64,000 nt of DNA, taken from assembly GCA_964511535.1 (NCBI GenBank), contig CAZEFW010000008.1, positions 1 through 64,000 of the forward strand. The letters are read 5' to 3'. Source of the stretch: CAZCFB01 sp964511535. GTDB lineage: Bacteria; Myxococcota_A; Polyangia; GCA-2747355; CAZCFB01. Each line of letters opens with the position of its first letter. Position 1 is the stretch's first letter. Position numbers and translations under genes: made by a program. The notes beneath the pieces were generated by a model. It was not told where the DNA came from and did not search any database. It saw nothing but the letters and a program-made list of their open reading frames with translations. Positions 1-8,203 of this stretch are shown here, one piece after another.

Positions 1-540
1 GGGGGGGGGGCGCGGTCCGGGGGCGGTGTGGGGTCGCCCGGCCCCCGGCGGCTCGAAGGGGCCCGGCCCCGGGGGGGGGGGCGGGGGCGCCCGCGCCCGC
101 GGCCGCGGCCGCGCCCGAGGCCTGCCCCCGAGGTCAAGGCTGGCCCGGCCAGGCTGACGGTGCGGTCGACCCACCCGTGCCGGGTCATGCTGGACAACAA
201 GCCCCTGGGGGACGCCCCGGTGGTGGCCCACCCGGCCAGCCCGGGCAAGGCGTGGGTCATCTGCCTCGACACCGGCGCGGGCATCCGCGAGCGGCGCTCG
301 GTCCTGCTCCGGGCCGGAGAGACGGCGCGGGTGGCGTTTCGGTTCGGCGTGGTCACCCTCAACCTGGATCCCTGGGCCAGGGTGAAGGTGGACGGCCGCG
401 CAAGGGGCACCACCCCCATGCGGCTGGTGCTGCCCGAGGGCGTGCGTCGGGTGGAGCTGCGCAACGACGAGCAGGGCCTGAGCCGCACCCTGAGCGTGGA
501 GGTCAACGCCGGCAAGACCCGGCGCGTATCGAGCTGGTGA
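1..540 (+). CDS. PEGA-repeat protein, C-terminal part (5' end outside window)
   Basis: The frame is open from base 1 to the TGA at 538-540, so the start lies upstream. The first ~45 residues are an Arg-Pro and Gly-rich low-complexity stretch encoded by G/C runs. After that come two PEGA-like beta units: one around VRSTHPCRVMLDNKPLG and a clearer one with VTLNLDPWARVKVDGRARG followed by LPEGVRRVEL. PEGA domains are surface or periplasmic beta modules, often at the C-terminus of Ser/Thr kinases or TPR proteins. What precedes them here is unseen. The homopolymer G runs at 1-10 and 71-80 make frame errors in the first 130 bases quite possible; the part from ~130 onward reads as normal coding sequence. 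Confidence 0.7.
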   Translation, partial: GGGARSGGGVGSPGPRRLEGARPRGGGRGRPRPRPRPRPRPAPEVKAGPARLTVRSTHPCRVMLDNKPLGDAPVVAHPASPGKAWVICLDTGAGIRERRSVLLRAGETARVAFRFGVVTLNLDPWARVKVDGRARGTTPMRLVLPEGVRRVELRNDEQGLSRTLSVEVNAGKTRRVSSW

Positions 541-550
541 TCAGGCCCCC

Positions 551-595
551 TAAAATGTCAAGCAGGGGGGTCTGACCCCGCCACTTGACATTTTA
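551..595. repeat. TGTCAAG palindromic repeat, copy 1
   Basis: Perfect 12-nt inverted arms TAAAATGTCAAG (551-562) and CTTGACATTTTA (584-595) enclose a second inner palindrome GGGGTC-T-GACCCC (567-579). The same element occurs at 13456-13498, 14331-14374 and 14389-14432. It is REP-like in size and architecture. Confidence 0.85.
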
Positions 596-600
596 GGTTC

Positions 601-644
601 CATATTCTGGCATTCCGGCGGCCTGGCATTCTGGCATTCGCCAG
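601..644 (-). repeat. TGCCAGAA array, copy 1
   Basis: On the minus strand this reads as TGCCAG units (AATGCCAG, AATGCCAG, then a diverged GCCGCCGG, then AATGCCAGAA). The same order of units, including the CGCCGG interruption, is seen at 40341-40382 and 62011-62052. Confidence 0.7.
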
Positions 645-666
645 CCAGCAGCCGCCGCTCCTCTGC

Positions 667-672
667 TATCCT
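667..672 (+). promoter_or_regulatory. -10-like hexamer TATCCT, 6 nt before GTG start
   Basis: TATCCT ends 6 nt upstream of the GTG at 679 and no Shine-Dalgarno sequence lies between. This placement would make the transcript start at or next to the start codon (leaderless). No convincing -35 box. Confidence 0.45.
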
Positions 673-678
673 GACCCC

Positions 679-1614
679 GTGAAGCGCATTGGCCTTTTGA
701 TCCCCGCGCTGCTCTGGTCCGCAGCCGCCCTGGCCGCTCCCGACGCGGGGGTGCCAGGCCCGGTCAGCGCCTCGCCCGACGCTGGCGCCCCTGCGCCGGA
801 CCGGGCCCCCGCGTTGACCACCGCCGAGCAGCTGCTGGTCAGCGCCATCGGGCTGTACCAGCGCAGCGAGTTCGAGCGGGCGCGGGCGAGGCTGGGCGAG
901 GTGTTGAAGCGGGCCACCGACCCGCGCGGGCGGACGGCCATGGAGGCGCACCTCTACCTCGGGTTCGTGCACGTGGCGTACGGCGAAAAGGAGGCGGCGG
1001 AGGCGGCCTTCACCCGGGCGCTGGAGATCGACGCCGAGCTCTCCTTGCCGGTGCGCTCCCCGGCAGTGGAGGCCATCTTCAAGCAGGCGCGGCGACGCTT
1101 CCTGGCCCGGGTCCGGGCCACCGACCATGACCCCCCGCGGCTGCGGCACGCGCCCCCCGCCGGCGGCAAGTACGGCGTCGCCATCCGGGTCGCCGCCCGG
1201 GCCACGGACCTGTCCGGGGTCAAGCGCGTGGTGCTCAACTATCGCCTGGCGGGCAACCGCGGCTTCTCGTCGGTGACCATGGAGCCGGACGGCAAGGGCG
1301 GCTACCTGGCCACGGTGCCCGGCCTGGCGGTGGCGCGGCCCGGGGTGGAGTACTACATCGCGGCGTGGGACAGGCTGAACAACGGCCCCGGGCTCAAGGG
1401 CAGCTCCGGCGCGCCGATCAAGGTGAAGGTCGAGGGCGGGCCCCTGCGCAAGGGCAAGGCAGAGCCGCGCTCCTGGTATCAGCGCTGGTGGGTCTGGGCC
1501 GCCGTGGCCGGCGTGGCGGTGGCGGCGGGCGGCGTGGCCCTGGGCGTGTACTTCAACCGCGACGAGGTGGGACGCATCGACGCCCGGCTGCCCGGGACGG
1601 AGCTCGATCCATGA
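679..1614 (+). CDS. Secreted TPR-type protein with C-terminal membrane anchor
   Basis: 311 residues from a GTG start. An N-terminal signal peptide (MKRIGLLIPALLWSAAALAA) is followed by an Ala/Pro linker and a TPR-like helical region (~50-135: LYQRSEFERARARLGEVL, then YLGFVHVAYGEKEAAEAAF). Next is a beta-rich domain (~150-245) with the ATDLSGVKRVVLNYR and EYYIAAWD signatures seen in FN3/Ig-like modules of myxobacterial proteins. The C-terminus has YQRWWVWAAVAGV and one hydrophobic segment (~275-295), then a short polar tail. The same YxRWWxWA anchor ends the protein at 53286-54479, so the two look like distant paralogues. It probably acts at the envelope; no enzymatic motif is seen. The next gene follows closely. 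Confidence 0.7.
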   Translation: MKRIGLLIPALLWSAAALAAPDAGVPGPVSASPDAGAPAPDRAPALTTAEQLLVSAIGLYQRSEFERARARLGEVLKRATDPRGRTAMEAHLYLGFVHVAYGEKEAAEAAFTRALEIDAELSLPVRSPAVEAIFKQARRRFLARVRATDHDPPRLRHAPPAGGKYGVAIRVAARATDLSGVKRVVLNYRLAGNRGFSSVTMEPDGKGGYLATVPGLAVARPGVEYYIAAWDRLNNGPGLKGSSGAPIKVKVEGGPLRKGKAEPRSWYQRWWVWAAVAGVAVAAGGVALGVYFNRDEVGRIDARLPGTELDP

Positions 1615-1661
1615 GCCGCCAGTGGAACAGCGGCCGCCCGTCCGGCGTTGATCAGGGGAGC

Positions 1662-3608
1662 ATGTCCTCACCGCGCCCCATATTCCTGGCCCTGGCCCTC
1701 GCCGTGGCCTTGCCCGCCTGCACCGAGACCATCGCCTTCCTGCCCCTCGACCTCACCGTTCAGGAGTTCGACCCGCCCATCAAGTGCGCCGGCGACCTGC
1801 GCCGGGTCAAGAGCGTGACCATCCGCGCGCTGTGCCCGGGGGCCACCGTGGAGGAGCGGTTCTCCTCGGCGGACGGCGCGGTGAGCCTGAACAAGGTGCC
1901 CATGGGAGAGTGCACCGTGGAGGTGGAGGGGCACAACACCTACGGCCGCAAGGTGCTGGCCGGCTCGGCCACCGCCACCATCACCGAGGGCGAAAACGAG
2001 GCGCTCAAGATCCAGCTGCTGCATGAGAAGTGCGACAGCAGCTGCGACAACGACGAGGACGGCCTGGCCGACGCGGACGAGAAGAAGCGCGGCACCTACC
2101 CCGACAAGCCGGACAGCGACGGCGACGGCCTGTACGACGGGCTGGAGCTGACCAGCTGCTGCTCTGACCCCACCGTGGCGGACGGCAAGGGGTGCCAGCT
2201 GCTGATCAACCGGGTCGACCCGCCGCTGGCGCCCCCCGACGAGTGGGTGCTGATCAAGGCGTCCAAGGCGCTGGACAAGCCTCGGGCCGTGGTGGGCAGC
2301 GCCCAGCTCACCAACACCCTGCAGGACAGCGCCACCATCTTCGGCCGGGTGGCCAAGCCCGCCGTGCTGGGCGACGTGGTCCTGACCTCGGGCAGCGAAA
2401 AGGCGGTGCACAAGGACCTGTTCGCCGTGCTGCAGCGGGACCCGGAGACGGTGTTCGATCTGGACCAGAAAGCCGGCGCCAAGGTCGGGCTGATGCAGGA
2501 GGTGGTGGACATGGCCCACTTCGGCAACCTGCTGCTGCTGCTCGGCCGCTCGGGGCCAGTGGGCAACGTGCGCATCCCGGTGCTGATGTTCATCGATCGG
2601 GCCAGCGGCAAGTACACCCGGGTCCCCCTGGCCAACCTGGGGGCGCCGGTGGCCATGGCAGGCGGCAAGGACCGCTTCGGCGTGCTGCTCGACTCCGGCG
2701 GCGGCACCGCCACGGTGCTCGGCTTCCAGGTCGACCCCACCACCAAGAAGGTGACCAAGGGCTCCACCGTCAAGCTCAACGCGCCGCAGCCGGTGGACGC
2801 CGCGCTGGAGCCGTCGGGCAACGCCGCGCTGGTGCTGTCGCGCGACCGCATCAGCCGGGTGCAGTTCTCCGGCAGCACCACGGTTCACTCCCTGCCCGTC
2901 TCGGTGCAGCAGAACAAGCCCAAGCTCGGCGCGCCCGCCGCCGTCACCCGCTGCACCGGCATGGCGTACCACGAGCCGGCCGGGAGCAAGCCGGGCGACG
3001 GCGTGGCCTACTTCGCCTGCCAGGGACAGGTGCCCTGCCCCGCAGGCAAGAAGTGCCCCGGGTGGATCGCCCTGACGGCGCTGGCCCCCGCCGCCACCTG
3101 CCTGGCCAAGGGCGTCTCCTCCAGCGGCAGCTCCGCCGGCGGCTGCTGGACCCTGTACCCCGCCAAGGCCACCAACGTCACCGCCGGCGCGCCGCTGGTG
3201 GACCCGGTGGCCAGGCGGGTGTACTTGCTCAGCGGGGTGGGCGTGCTGTCGGGGGTGTTCGCCGGGCCGACGCCCAAGGTGACGTTCAAGGCGTTGTTGC
3301 CGCTGGTCTCCTTCAAGCTCCAGGCGTCCAGCACCCACGGCCACGGCCTGCGCGTGTTCGCCCTGGACAAACAGCGGCACCTGTTCGTCACCGAGGGGCA
3401 GAAGGTCAGGCGGCTCGAGCTGGCCAAAGCGTCCGGCGGCAAGGTCCCCTCGCGACCGTTTGTGGCCGGGCGCTTCAAGGAGGCGGCCCGCGACCTCTCG
3501 CTGTCGGCCGATGGAACGCTGCTCGAGGTGGTGCGCGCCAGGGGCGGCACCCTGCACTCCCTGGCCGCGGTGTGCCTCAAGCGCTGCCCGCAATGCCTGT
3601 GCAAATAA
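1662..3608 (+). CDS. Secreted lipoprotein with thrombospondin type 3-like calcium repeats
   Basis: 648 residues. The start at 1662 is chosen because it gives a clean lipoprotein signal (FLALALAVALPAC; lipobox LPAC, Cys ~20). An in-frame ATG at 1611 would add 17 polar residues in front. After a ~100-residue beta domain there is an acidic stretch CDNDEDGLADADEKKRG and then PDSDGDGLYDGLE, which are TSP3-type DxDxDG calcium-binding repeats. The remaining ~430 residues are beta-rich, with regularly spaced Gly/Val strands as in a propeller, and two Cys-rich patches. It should be an outer-membrane-anchored surface or periplasmic protein. It probably shares a transcript with the gene ending at 1614. 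Confidence 0.75.
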   Translation: MSSPRPIFLALALAVALPACTETIAFLPLDLTVQEFDPPIKCAGDLRRVKSVTIRALCPGATVEERFSSADGAVSLNKVPMGECTVEVEGHNTYGRKVLAGSATATITEGENEALKIQLLHEKCDSSCDNDEDGLADADEKKRGTYPDKPDSDGDGLYDGLELTSCCSDPTVADGKGCQLLINRVDPPLAPPDEWVLIKASKALDKPRAVVGSAQLTNTLQDSATIFGRVAKPAVLGDVVLTSGSEKAVHKDLFAVLQRDPETVFDLDQKAGAKVGLMQEVVDMAHFGNLLLLLGRSGPVGNVRIPVLMFIDRASGKYTRVPLANLGAPVAMAGGKDRFGVLLDSGGGTATVLGFQVDPTTKKVTKGSTVKLNAPQPVDAALEPSGNAALVLSRDRISRVQFSGSTTVHSLPVSVQQNKPKLGAPAAVTRCTGMAYHEPAGSKPGDGVAYFACQGQVPCPAGKKCPGWIALTALAPAATCLAKGVSSSGSSAGGCWTLYPAKATNVTAGAPLVDPVARRVYLLSGVGVLSGVFAGPTPKVTFKALLPLVSFKLQASSTHGHGLRVFALDKQRHLFVTEGQKVRRLELAKASGGKVPSRPFVAGRFKEAARDLSLSADGTLLEVVRARGGTLHSLAAVCLKRCPQCLCK

Positions 3609-3616
3609 AAATGATG

Positions 3617-3622
3617 TAGTCT
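3617..3622 (+). promoter_or_regulatory. -10-like hexamer TAGTCT, 7 nt before ATG
   Basis: TAGTCT ends 7 nt upstream of the ATG at 3630. No Shine-Dalgarno sequence precedes this start, consistent with a leaderless transcript. Confidence 0.45.
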
Positions 3623-3629
3623 TTGGCCA

Positions 3630-5540
3630 ATGCTCACCTTGACCCGCGAAGATCCCAGGGACGCCGGTCGCCAGTACAGCTTCGCCCCCGGCACGGTCAA
3701 CATCGGCCGCCGCGAGGGCAACGACCTGGTGCTGGACGAGGGTCACATCTCCTCGCGCCACGCGGTGATCCGACACAGCGGCGGGCGGTACATGTTCGCC
3801 GACCGGGGCAGCACCAACGGCTCGCTGGTGCTGCGGGGCACGCGCCGGCTGCTGCTCGGGCCCCGGGGCCAGCCCGAGGTGGCCCTGGAGGACGGCGATC
3901 TGGTGCTGCTGGGTGACATCGATCAGGCCGTGCACCTGCGGGTGAAGATCGACGGCCCCCTGAAGCGCGAGCAGACCCGCGGCACCATCGTGGCCACCCG
4001 CGTGCGCGCCGAGACCCGGGAGATCAACCTGCGCCTCGGCGCCGACGAGCAGGCGCTGCCGGTGCTCTTCCGCCTGGTGCAGGAGGTCAACGGCTTGACC
4101 CGCCGGGACGAGATCTTGAAGCGCGTGGCCTCGGCGGTGCTCGAGGCCATCCCCGGGGCGGTGGACGTGCTGGTGGTGCTGCCCGAGGGCGGGTCCCTGG
4201 CGGTGGCCGCCGAGGCGCACCGCGGCGAGGGGGTGTGCAGGACCCCGGACGAGACCATCTGCCGCCAGGTGCTCGACGGCGACGCGGCCCTGCTGTTCGG
4301 CCAGCACGACGCGGCCGAGGTCCCGGCCGAGACCCTGGTGAGCCAGGGCATCGGCTCGGGCATCGCCGCGCCGCTGTGGGCGGGCGAGGCCGCCGCGGGC
4401 GTGCTGCAGATCAACTGCCTGGCGGGGGTCTTCGAGCTGAGCGCCCGACACCTGGACCTGGCGGTGGTGCTGGCCCACCACGCGGCCGCCGCCCTGGAGC
4501 GGGCCGATCTGGTCAGTCGCCTGGAGCGGGCCGAGAAGCGCGCCCGGGAGGAGAACCGCCTGCTGCGTCGCCGCACCCAGCCCGACGAGGAGATGGTGGC
4601 CGAGGACCCGGTCAGCCGGCAGGTGCAGCAGGAGCTGCAGGCCGCGGCCGAGACCGAGGTCACGGTGCTGCTAACGGGCGAGACCGGCTCGGGCAAGGAG
4701 GTGGCCGCCCGGTACGTGCACCGCATGAGCGCCCGGGGCGAGGGGCTGATGGTGCCGGTCAACTGCGGCGCCCTGAGCGAGACCCTGCTCGACAGCGAGC
4801 TGTTCGGCCACCGCAAGGGCGCGTTCACCGGCGCCACGACCGATCGCAAGGGCGTGTTCGAGGTGGCCCGGGGCGGCACCGTGTTCCTGGACGAGATCGG
4901 CGAGACCCCGGCGTCGGTGCAGGTGCGCCTGCTGCGGGTGCTGGAGGAGAGCAAGATCAAGGTGCTGGGCGAGTCGATGGAGCGCGGCGTGGACGCCCGC
5001 ATCATCGCCGCCACCAACCGCGACCTGGCCGCCCGGGTGGAGGAGGGCGCGTTCCGGCAGGACCTGTACTACCGGCTGCGGGTCTTCCCGGTGCGCATCC
5101 CCCCGCTGCGCGAGCGCCCCGGAGACATCGAGCCGCTGCTCGAGCTGTTCATCCAGCGCTTCAGCCTGGAGCTGGGCAAGCGCGTCGACGGCCACGACCC
5201 GGACCTGGTGGCGCTGCTGCGGCAGTACCCCTTCCCCGGCAACGTGCGCGAGCTGTGCAACGAGGTGGAGCGCGCGATGGTGCGCGCCGCCCCGGGCCAG
5301 CCCCTGACGCCGGACCTCTTCTCGGAGGACGTCCAGGGCAAGGGCGCGGCCGCGGGCCTGCCGCTGCCACCGGCGAACACCGGCGGAACCCTCAAGGCGC
5401 AGCTGGACCAGGTGGAGCGCGAGCTGATCCGGCGCGCCCTGGGACGGGTGGGCGGCAAGCGCATCGCCGCGGCCACCGCCCTGGGCCTGACGCGCCAGGG
5501 GCTGGCCAAGAAGATCCAGCGGCTGGGGGTGGAAGAGTGA
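3630..5540 (+). CDS. FHA-GAF-sigma54 activator (enhancer-binding protein)
   Basis: 636 residues. The N-terminal FHA domain (~20-110) has the phosphothreonine-binding signatures IGRREGNDLVL, ISSRH and STNGS. A GAF domain (~140-290) is followed by a coiled linker. The AAA+ domain (~325-560) has Walker A GETGSGKE (~350), the sigma54-contacting loop GAFTGA (~398), Walker B GGTVFLDEIGE and sensor ATNRDL. A Fis-type helix-turn-helix closes the protein (GGKRIAAATALGLTRQGL). All residues needed for ATP-driven opening of sigma54 promoters appear intact. The FHA domain implies control by a Ser/Thr kinase rather than a histidine kinase, as is common in Myxococcota. The next gene overlaps by 3 nt (GTGA), so the lipid kinase is probably cotranscribed. 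Confidence 0.92.
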   Translation: MLTLTREDPRDAGRQYSFAPGTVNIGRREGNDLVLDEGHISSRHAVIRHSGGRYMFADRGSTNGSLVLRGTRRLLLGPRGQPEVALEDGDLVLLGDIDQAVHLRVKIDGPLKREQTRGTIVATRVRAETREINLRLGADEQALPVLFRLVQEVNGLTRRDEILKRVASAVLEAIPGAVDVLVVLPEGGSLAVAAEAHRGEGVCRTPDETICRQVLDGDAALLFGQHDAAEVPAETLVSQGIGSGIAAPLWAGEAAAGVLQINCLAGVFELSARHLDLAVVLAHHAAAALERADLVSRLERAEKRAREENRLLRRRTQPDEEMVAEDPVSRQVQQELQAAAETEVTVLLTGETGSGKEVAARYVHRMSARGEGLMVPVNCGALSETLLDSELFGHRKGAFTGATTDRKGVFEVARGGTVFLDEIGETPASVQVRLLRVLEESKIKVLGESMERGVDARIIAATNRDLAARVEEGAFRQDLYYRLRVFPVRIPPLRERPGDIEPLLELFIQRFSLELGKRVDGHDPDLVALLRQYPFPGNVRELCNEVERAMVRAAPGQPLTPDLFSEDVQGKGAAAGLPLPPANTGGTLKAQLDQVERELIRRALGRVGGKRIAAATALGLTRQGLAKKIQRLGVEE

Positions 5541-6475
5541 GCGCGGACCGTCCCCTGATCATCGCCAACCCCCAGTCAGCGGGGGGCGCCCTGGGCCGCC
5601 GCTGGGACGACATCTCCGGCACCCTGACCGGCATCCTCGGGCCGCTGGACCATCGCTTCACCACCGGTCCTGGCGACGGCGCGCGCCAGAGCCGCCGCGC
5701 CCTGACCGAGGGCCGCGAGCTGGTGGTGGCCATGGGCGGCGACGGCACCATCAGCGAGGTGGCGGACGGCTTCTTCGACGAGCAGGGCGAGCCGGTAAAC
5801 GACGACGCCGCCCTGGGCGTGCTCCCCTTCGGCACCGGCGGCGACTTCATCCGCACCGTCCGGCTGCCCCGCAAGCTGGAGGACGCGGCGCGCCAGCTGG
5901 CGGCCGGGCGCAGGCGCCGCATCGACGTGGGGCGGCTGACCTGCGTGGACGACGCCGGCGCCCCCCGCACGCGGCACTTCATCAACATCGCCAGCTTCGG
6001 CATCGGCGGCCTGGTGGACACCCTGGTCAACCGCGGCAACAAGGCCCTCGGCGGCAGGCTCTCCTTCGGCCTGGCCACCGTGCGGGCGACCGCCACCTTC
6101 CGTCCCCAGCGGGCGCTCATCAGCCTGGACGGCGGGCCCGAGCGGGAGGTGGAGCTGCAGAACGTGGCCGTGGCCAACGGGCGCTACTTCGGCGGCGGCA
6201 TGAAGGTCGCGCCCGAGGCGGAGCTGGACGACGGGCTGTTCGACGTGGTCACCATCGGCCCCATGTCCTTGCGCGACGTGCTGCTGCGCGGACACCTCAT
6301 CTACCGCGGGGCCCACCTCGACCTGCCCCAGGTCTCGCTGGCCAGCGCGCGGCGGGTGGAGGCCCGGCCCGTGGACCCGGCCGAGGCGATCCTGCTGGAC
6401 GTGGACGGCGAAACCCCGGGCCGCCTGCCAGCCACCTTCGAGGTGCTGCCCGGCGCGCTGACACTGGGCGTGTGA
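5537..6475 (+). CDS. Diacylglycerol/lipid kinase, YegS/DagK family
   Basis: 312 residues; the GTG start at 5537 overlaps the upstream stop. Family motifs are in order: IIANPQSAGG (glycine-rich start), MGGDGTISEVADG (the GGDGT nucleotide-binding motif), LPFGTGGDF, NIASFGIGG, GGGMKVAPEAELDDGLFDV and LLDVDGE near the C-terminus. These enzymes phosphorylate diacylglycerol or related lipids at the inner face of the membrane using ATP. The lipid substrate cannot be told from sequence; sphingoid bases are an alternative, since the family includes sphingosine-kinase-like members. It sits between the sigma54 activator and lnt, 12 nt before lnt, which suggests an envelope-lipid operon. Confidence 0.88.
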   Translation: MSADRPLIIANPQSAGGALGRRWDDISGTLTGILGPLDHRFTTGPGDGARQSRRALTEGRELVVAMGGDGTISEVADGFFDEQGEPVNDDAALGVLPFGTGGDFIRTVRLPRKLEDAARQLAAGRRRRIDVGRLTCVDDAGAPRTRHFINIASFGIGGLVDTLVNRGNKALGGRLSFGLATVRATATFRPQRALISLDGGPEREVELQNVAVANGRYFGGGMKVAPEAELDDGLFDVVTIGPMSLRDVLLRGHLIYRGAHLDLPQVSLASARRVEARPVDPAEAILLDVDGETPGRLPATFEVLPGALTLGV

Positions 6476-6487
6476 GGGGGGAGGCCC

Positions 6488-8092
6488 ATGGGTGAGCGCC
6501 TTCGCGACACGCTGATCCGCCTGGTGGCCGCCACGGTGAGCGGCTGCATGTTGTTCATCGCCACCCCCGACTTCGACATCTGGCCGCTGGCCTACCTGGC
6601 CCTGGTGCCGATCCTGCTGGTCACCCGCGGCCTGACCCCGGGCCGGGCGTTCCTCTGGGGCTGGCTGTGCGGCACCATCGCCAACGGCGGCGGCTTCTAC
6701 TGGGTCAACCACCTGCTCATCGTCTTCGCCCACCTGCACTGGGCGCCCGCCTTTGGCCTGTACATACTGATGATGGCCTACCAGGGGCTGCTCTACGGGT
6801 TGTTGGTGCTGTTCGTGCGGCTGATCAGGCGCAAGCTTCCGTCGCTGCCCATGACCCTGGTGGCACCGGTGGCGTTCACGGGCCTGGAGCTGTGCATCCC
6901 CTACGTCTTCCCCTACTACCTGGCCATCACCCAGGCCTGGGTGGTGCCGCTGATCCAGGTGGCTGACCTGGCCGGGCCGCTGGGAATCTCATTCCTGATC
7001 CTGCTGCTCAACGGCATGGCCTACGACCTGCTGCAACATCGGCTCGACGGCGGCCCGATGCGCTGGCGACCTGCCGCGGTCGGGGCGGCGGTGGTGGCGG
7101 CGGCCCTGGCTTACGGCGCGGTGCGCATCGCCCAGTACGAGGCCGCCTGGGAGGCCGCGCCAAAGGTCAAGGTCGGGCTGGTTCAGGCCAACGTCGGGAT
7201 CCGCCAGAAAGGGCGGCGCCGCTTCGCGGGCCAGAACATGCAGCTGCACCTGGACACCAGCGTCGACCTGCAGCGGCGCGGGGCCGAGCTCATCGTCTGG
7301 CCCGAGTCTTCCTACCCATACGCCTTCTGGCGCGACATGGATCGCGACTGGCCCGCCGGGGATCCACGCCAGGTGATGAACGGGATCCAGGTGCCCGTGC
7401 TGCTCGGCACGGTGACCCGCGGGCTGAACGACCGGTTCCCCTACAACTCGGCGTTAATGATGGAGCCGGACGGGCGCATCACCGGCAAGTTCGACAAGAC
7501 CTTCCTGATGATCTTCGGCGAGTACATCCCGTACTACGACACCTTCTCCTGGTTCGAGGAGATCTTCCCGGAGGCGGGCCAGTTCGCCCGGGGCGAGGAG
7601 GTCACCACCTTCGACTTCAAGGGCTACCGCCTGGCGCCCATGATCTGCCTCGAGGACATCGTGCCCGCCTTCGGCCGCAGGCTGGCCAAATTAAAACCCC
7701 ACCTGCTGGTCAACATCACCAACGACGCCTGGTTCGGCGCCAGCTCGGAACCGTGGGAGCACATGGCCCTGGCGGTCTACCGCGCGGTGGAGCTGCGCAC
7801 AGGGCTGGTGCGCGCGGTGAACACCGGCGTGAGCGTGCTGGTGGACGCCACCGGGCGCGTGATGCAGAAAACCCGCTCGGTGGATCCCGTGGAGACGCCC
7901 GGGGTGAAGCCGGACACCCTCCTGGGGGACATGGCCATGCTCGAGGTCAAGGGCACGGTCTACACCGCGGTGGGCGACCTGTTCGGCTACCTCAACCTGG
8001 CCGGCCTCCTGCTCATGCTCTTCTGGCGCGTCAAGTCCACCTCACCACCTCCCGAACGTAAACGTAGACGCAAACGGAGACGTAGACGGTAG
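6488..8092 (+). CDS. lnt: Apolipoprotein N-acyltransferase
   Basis: 534 residues. About seven hydrophobic segments in the first ~220 residues are followed by a nitrilase-fold domain. The catalytic triad is visible: Glu273 (WPESSYPY), Lys337 (FDKTFLMIFGEYIP) and Cys387 (MICLEDIVP). The family block NDAWFGASSEPWEHMA is also present. The enzyme adds the third acyl chain to the N-terminal Cys of lipoproteins at the outer face of the inner membrane, fitting the many lipoproteins in this window. A GGGGAGG Shine-Dalgarno precedes the ATG. Oddity: the last ~13 residues are almost all Arg/Lys, and their DNA is a CGTAGAC/CGTAAAC repeat that continues past the stop, so the tail looks like repeat-derived coding sequence. 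Confidence 0.93.
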   Translation: MGERLRDTLIRLVAATVSGCMLFIATPDFDIWPLAYLALVPILLVTRGLTPGRAFLWGWLCGTIANGGGFYWVNHLLIVFAHLHWAPAFGLYILMMAYQGLLYGLLVLFVRLIRRKLPSLPMTLVAPVAFTGLELCIPYVFPYYLAITQAWVVPLIQVADLAGPLGISFLILLLNGMAYDLLQHRLDGGPMRWRPAAVGAAVVAAALAYGAVRIAQYEAAWEAAPKVKVGLVQANVGIRQKGRRRFAGQNMQLHLDTSVDLQRRGAELIVWPESSYPYAFWRDMDRDWPAGDPRQVMNGIQVPVLLGTVTRGLNDRFPYNSALMMEPDGRITGKFDKTFLMIFGEYIPYYDTFSWFEEIFPEAGQFARGEEVTTFDFKGYRLAPMICLEDIVPAFGRRLAKLKPHLLVNITNDAWFGASSEPWEHMALAVYRAVELRTGLVRAVNTGVSVLVDATGRVMQKTRSVDPVETPGVKPDTLLGDMAMLEVKGTVYTAVGDLFGYLNLAGLLLMLFWRVKSTSPPPERKRRRKRRRRR

Positions 8093-8128
8093 CAGTACCC
8101 CCGTAGCCGTAGCCCCAACCGTAGCCCG
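8055..8128. repeat. CGTAGAC/CGTAGCC short-period array (overlaps lnt 3' end)
   Basis: Degenerate hexamer-scale units (CGTAAA, CGTAGA, CGCAAA, CGGAGA, CGTAGA, CGGTAG, CCGTAGCC and so on) run across the lnt stop codon at 8090-8092. A reverse-complement relative lies at 51060-51100. Confidence 0.6.
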
Positions 8129-8129
8129 G

Positions 8130-8154
8130 TCTCCCCACTCCCCACTCCCCACTA
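8130..8154. repeat. CCCCACT triplicate
   Basis: Three near-perfect tandem units of CTCCCCACT lie just after the CGTAG array and before the next gene. Confidence 0.7.
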
Positions 8155-8203
8155 TTGGCCTTTGGGCGGATCTATGATACATCCGGCGACCATGAGGACA
8201 GCC

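Noticed and set aside
551..595. Simple rho-independent terminator
   Set aside because: The same palindrome recurs four times with conserved inner sequence and A/T on both ends, which fits a dispersed repeat better, although it may also terminate transcription.
1668..4481. Very long antisense frame (over 900 codons)
   Set aside because: It is Gln/His/Val/Leu-rich, as expected for antisense of high-GC genes. The + strand lipoprotein and sigma54 activator have clear domains and starts.
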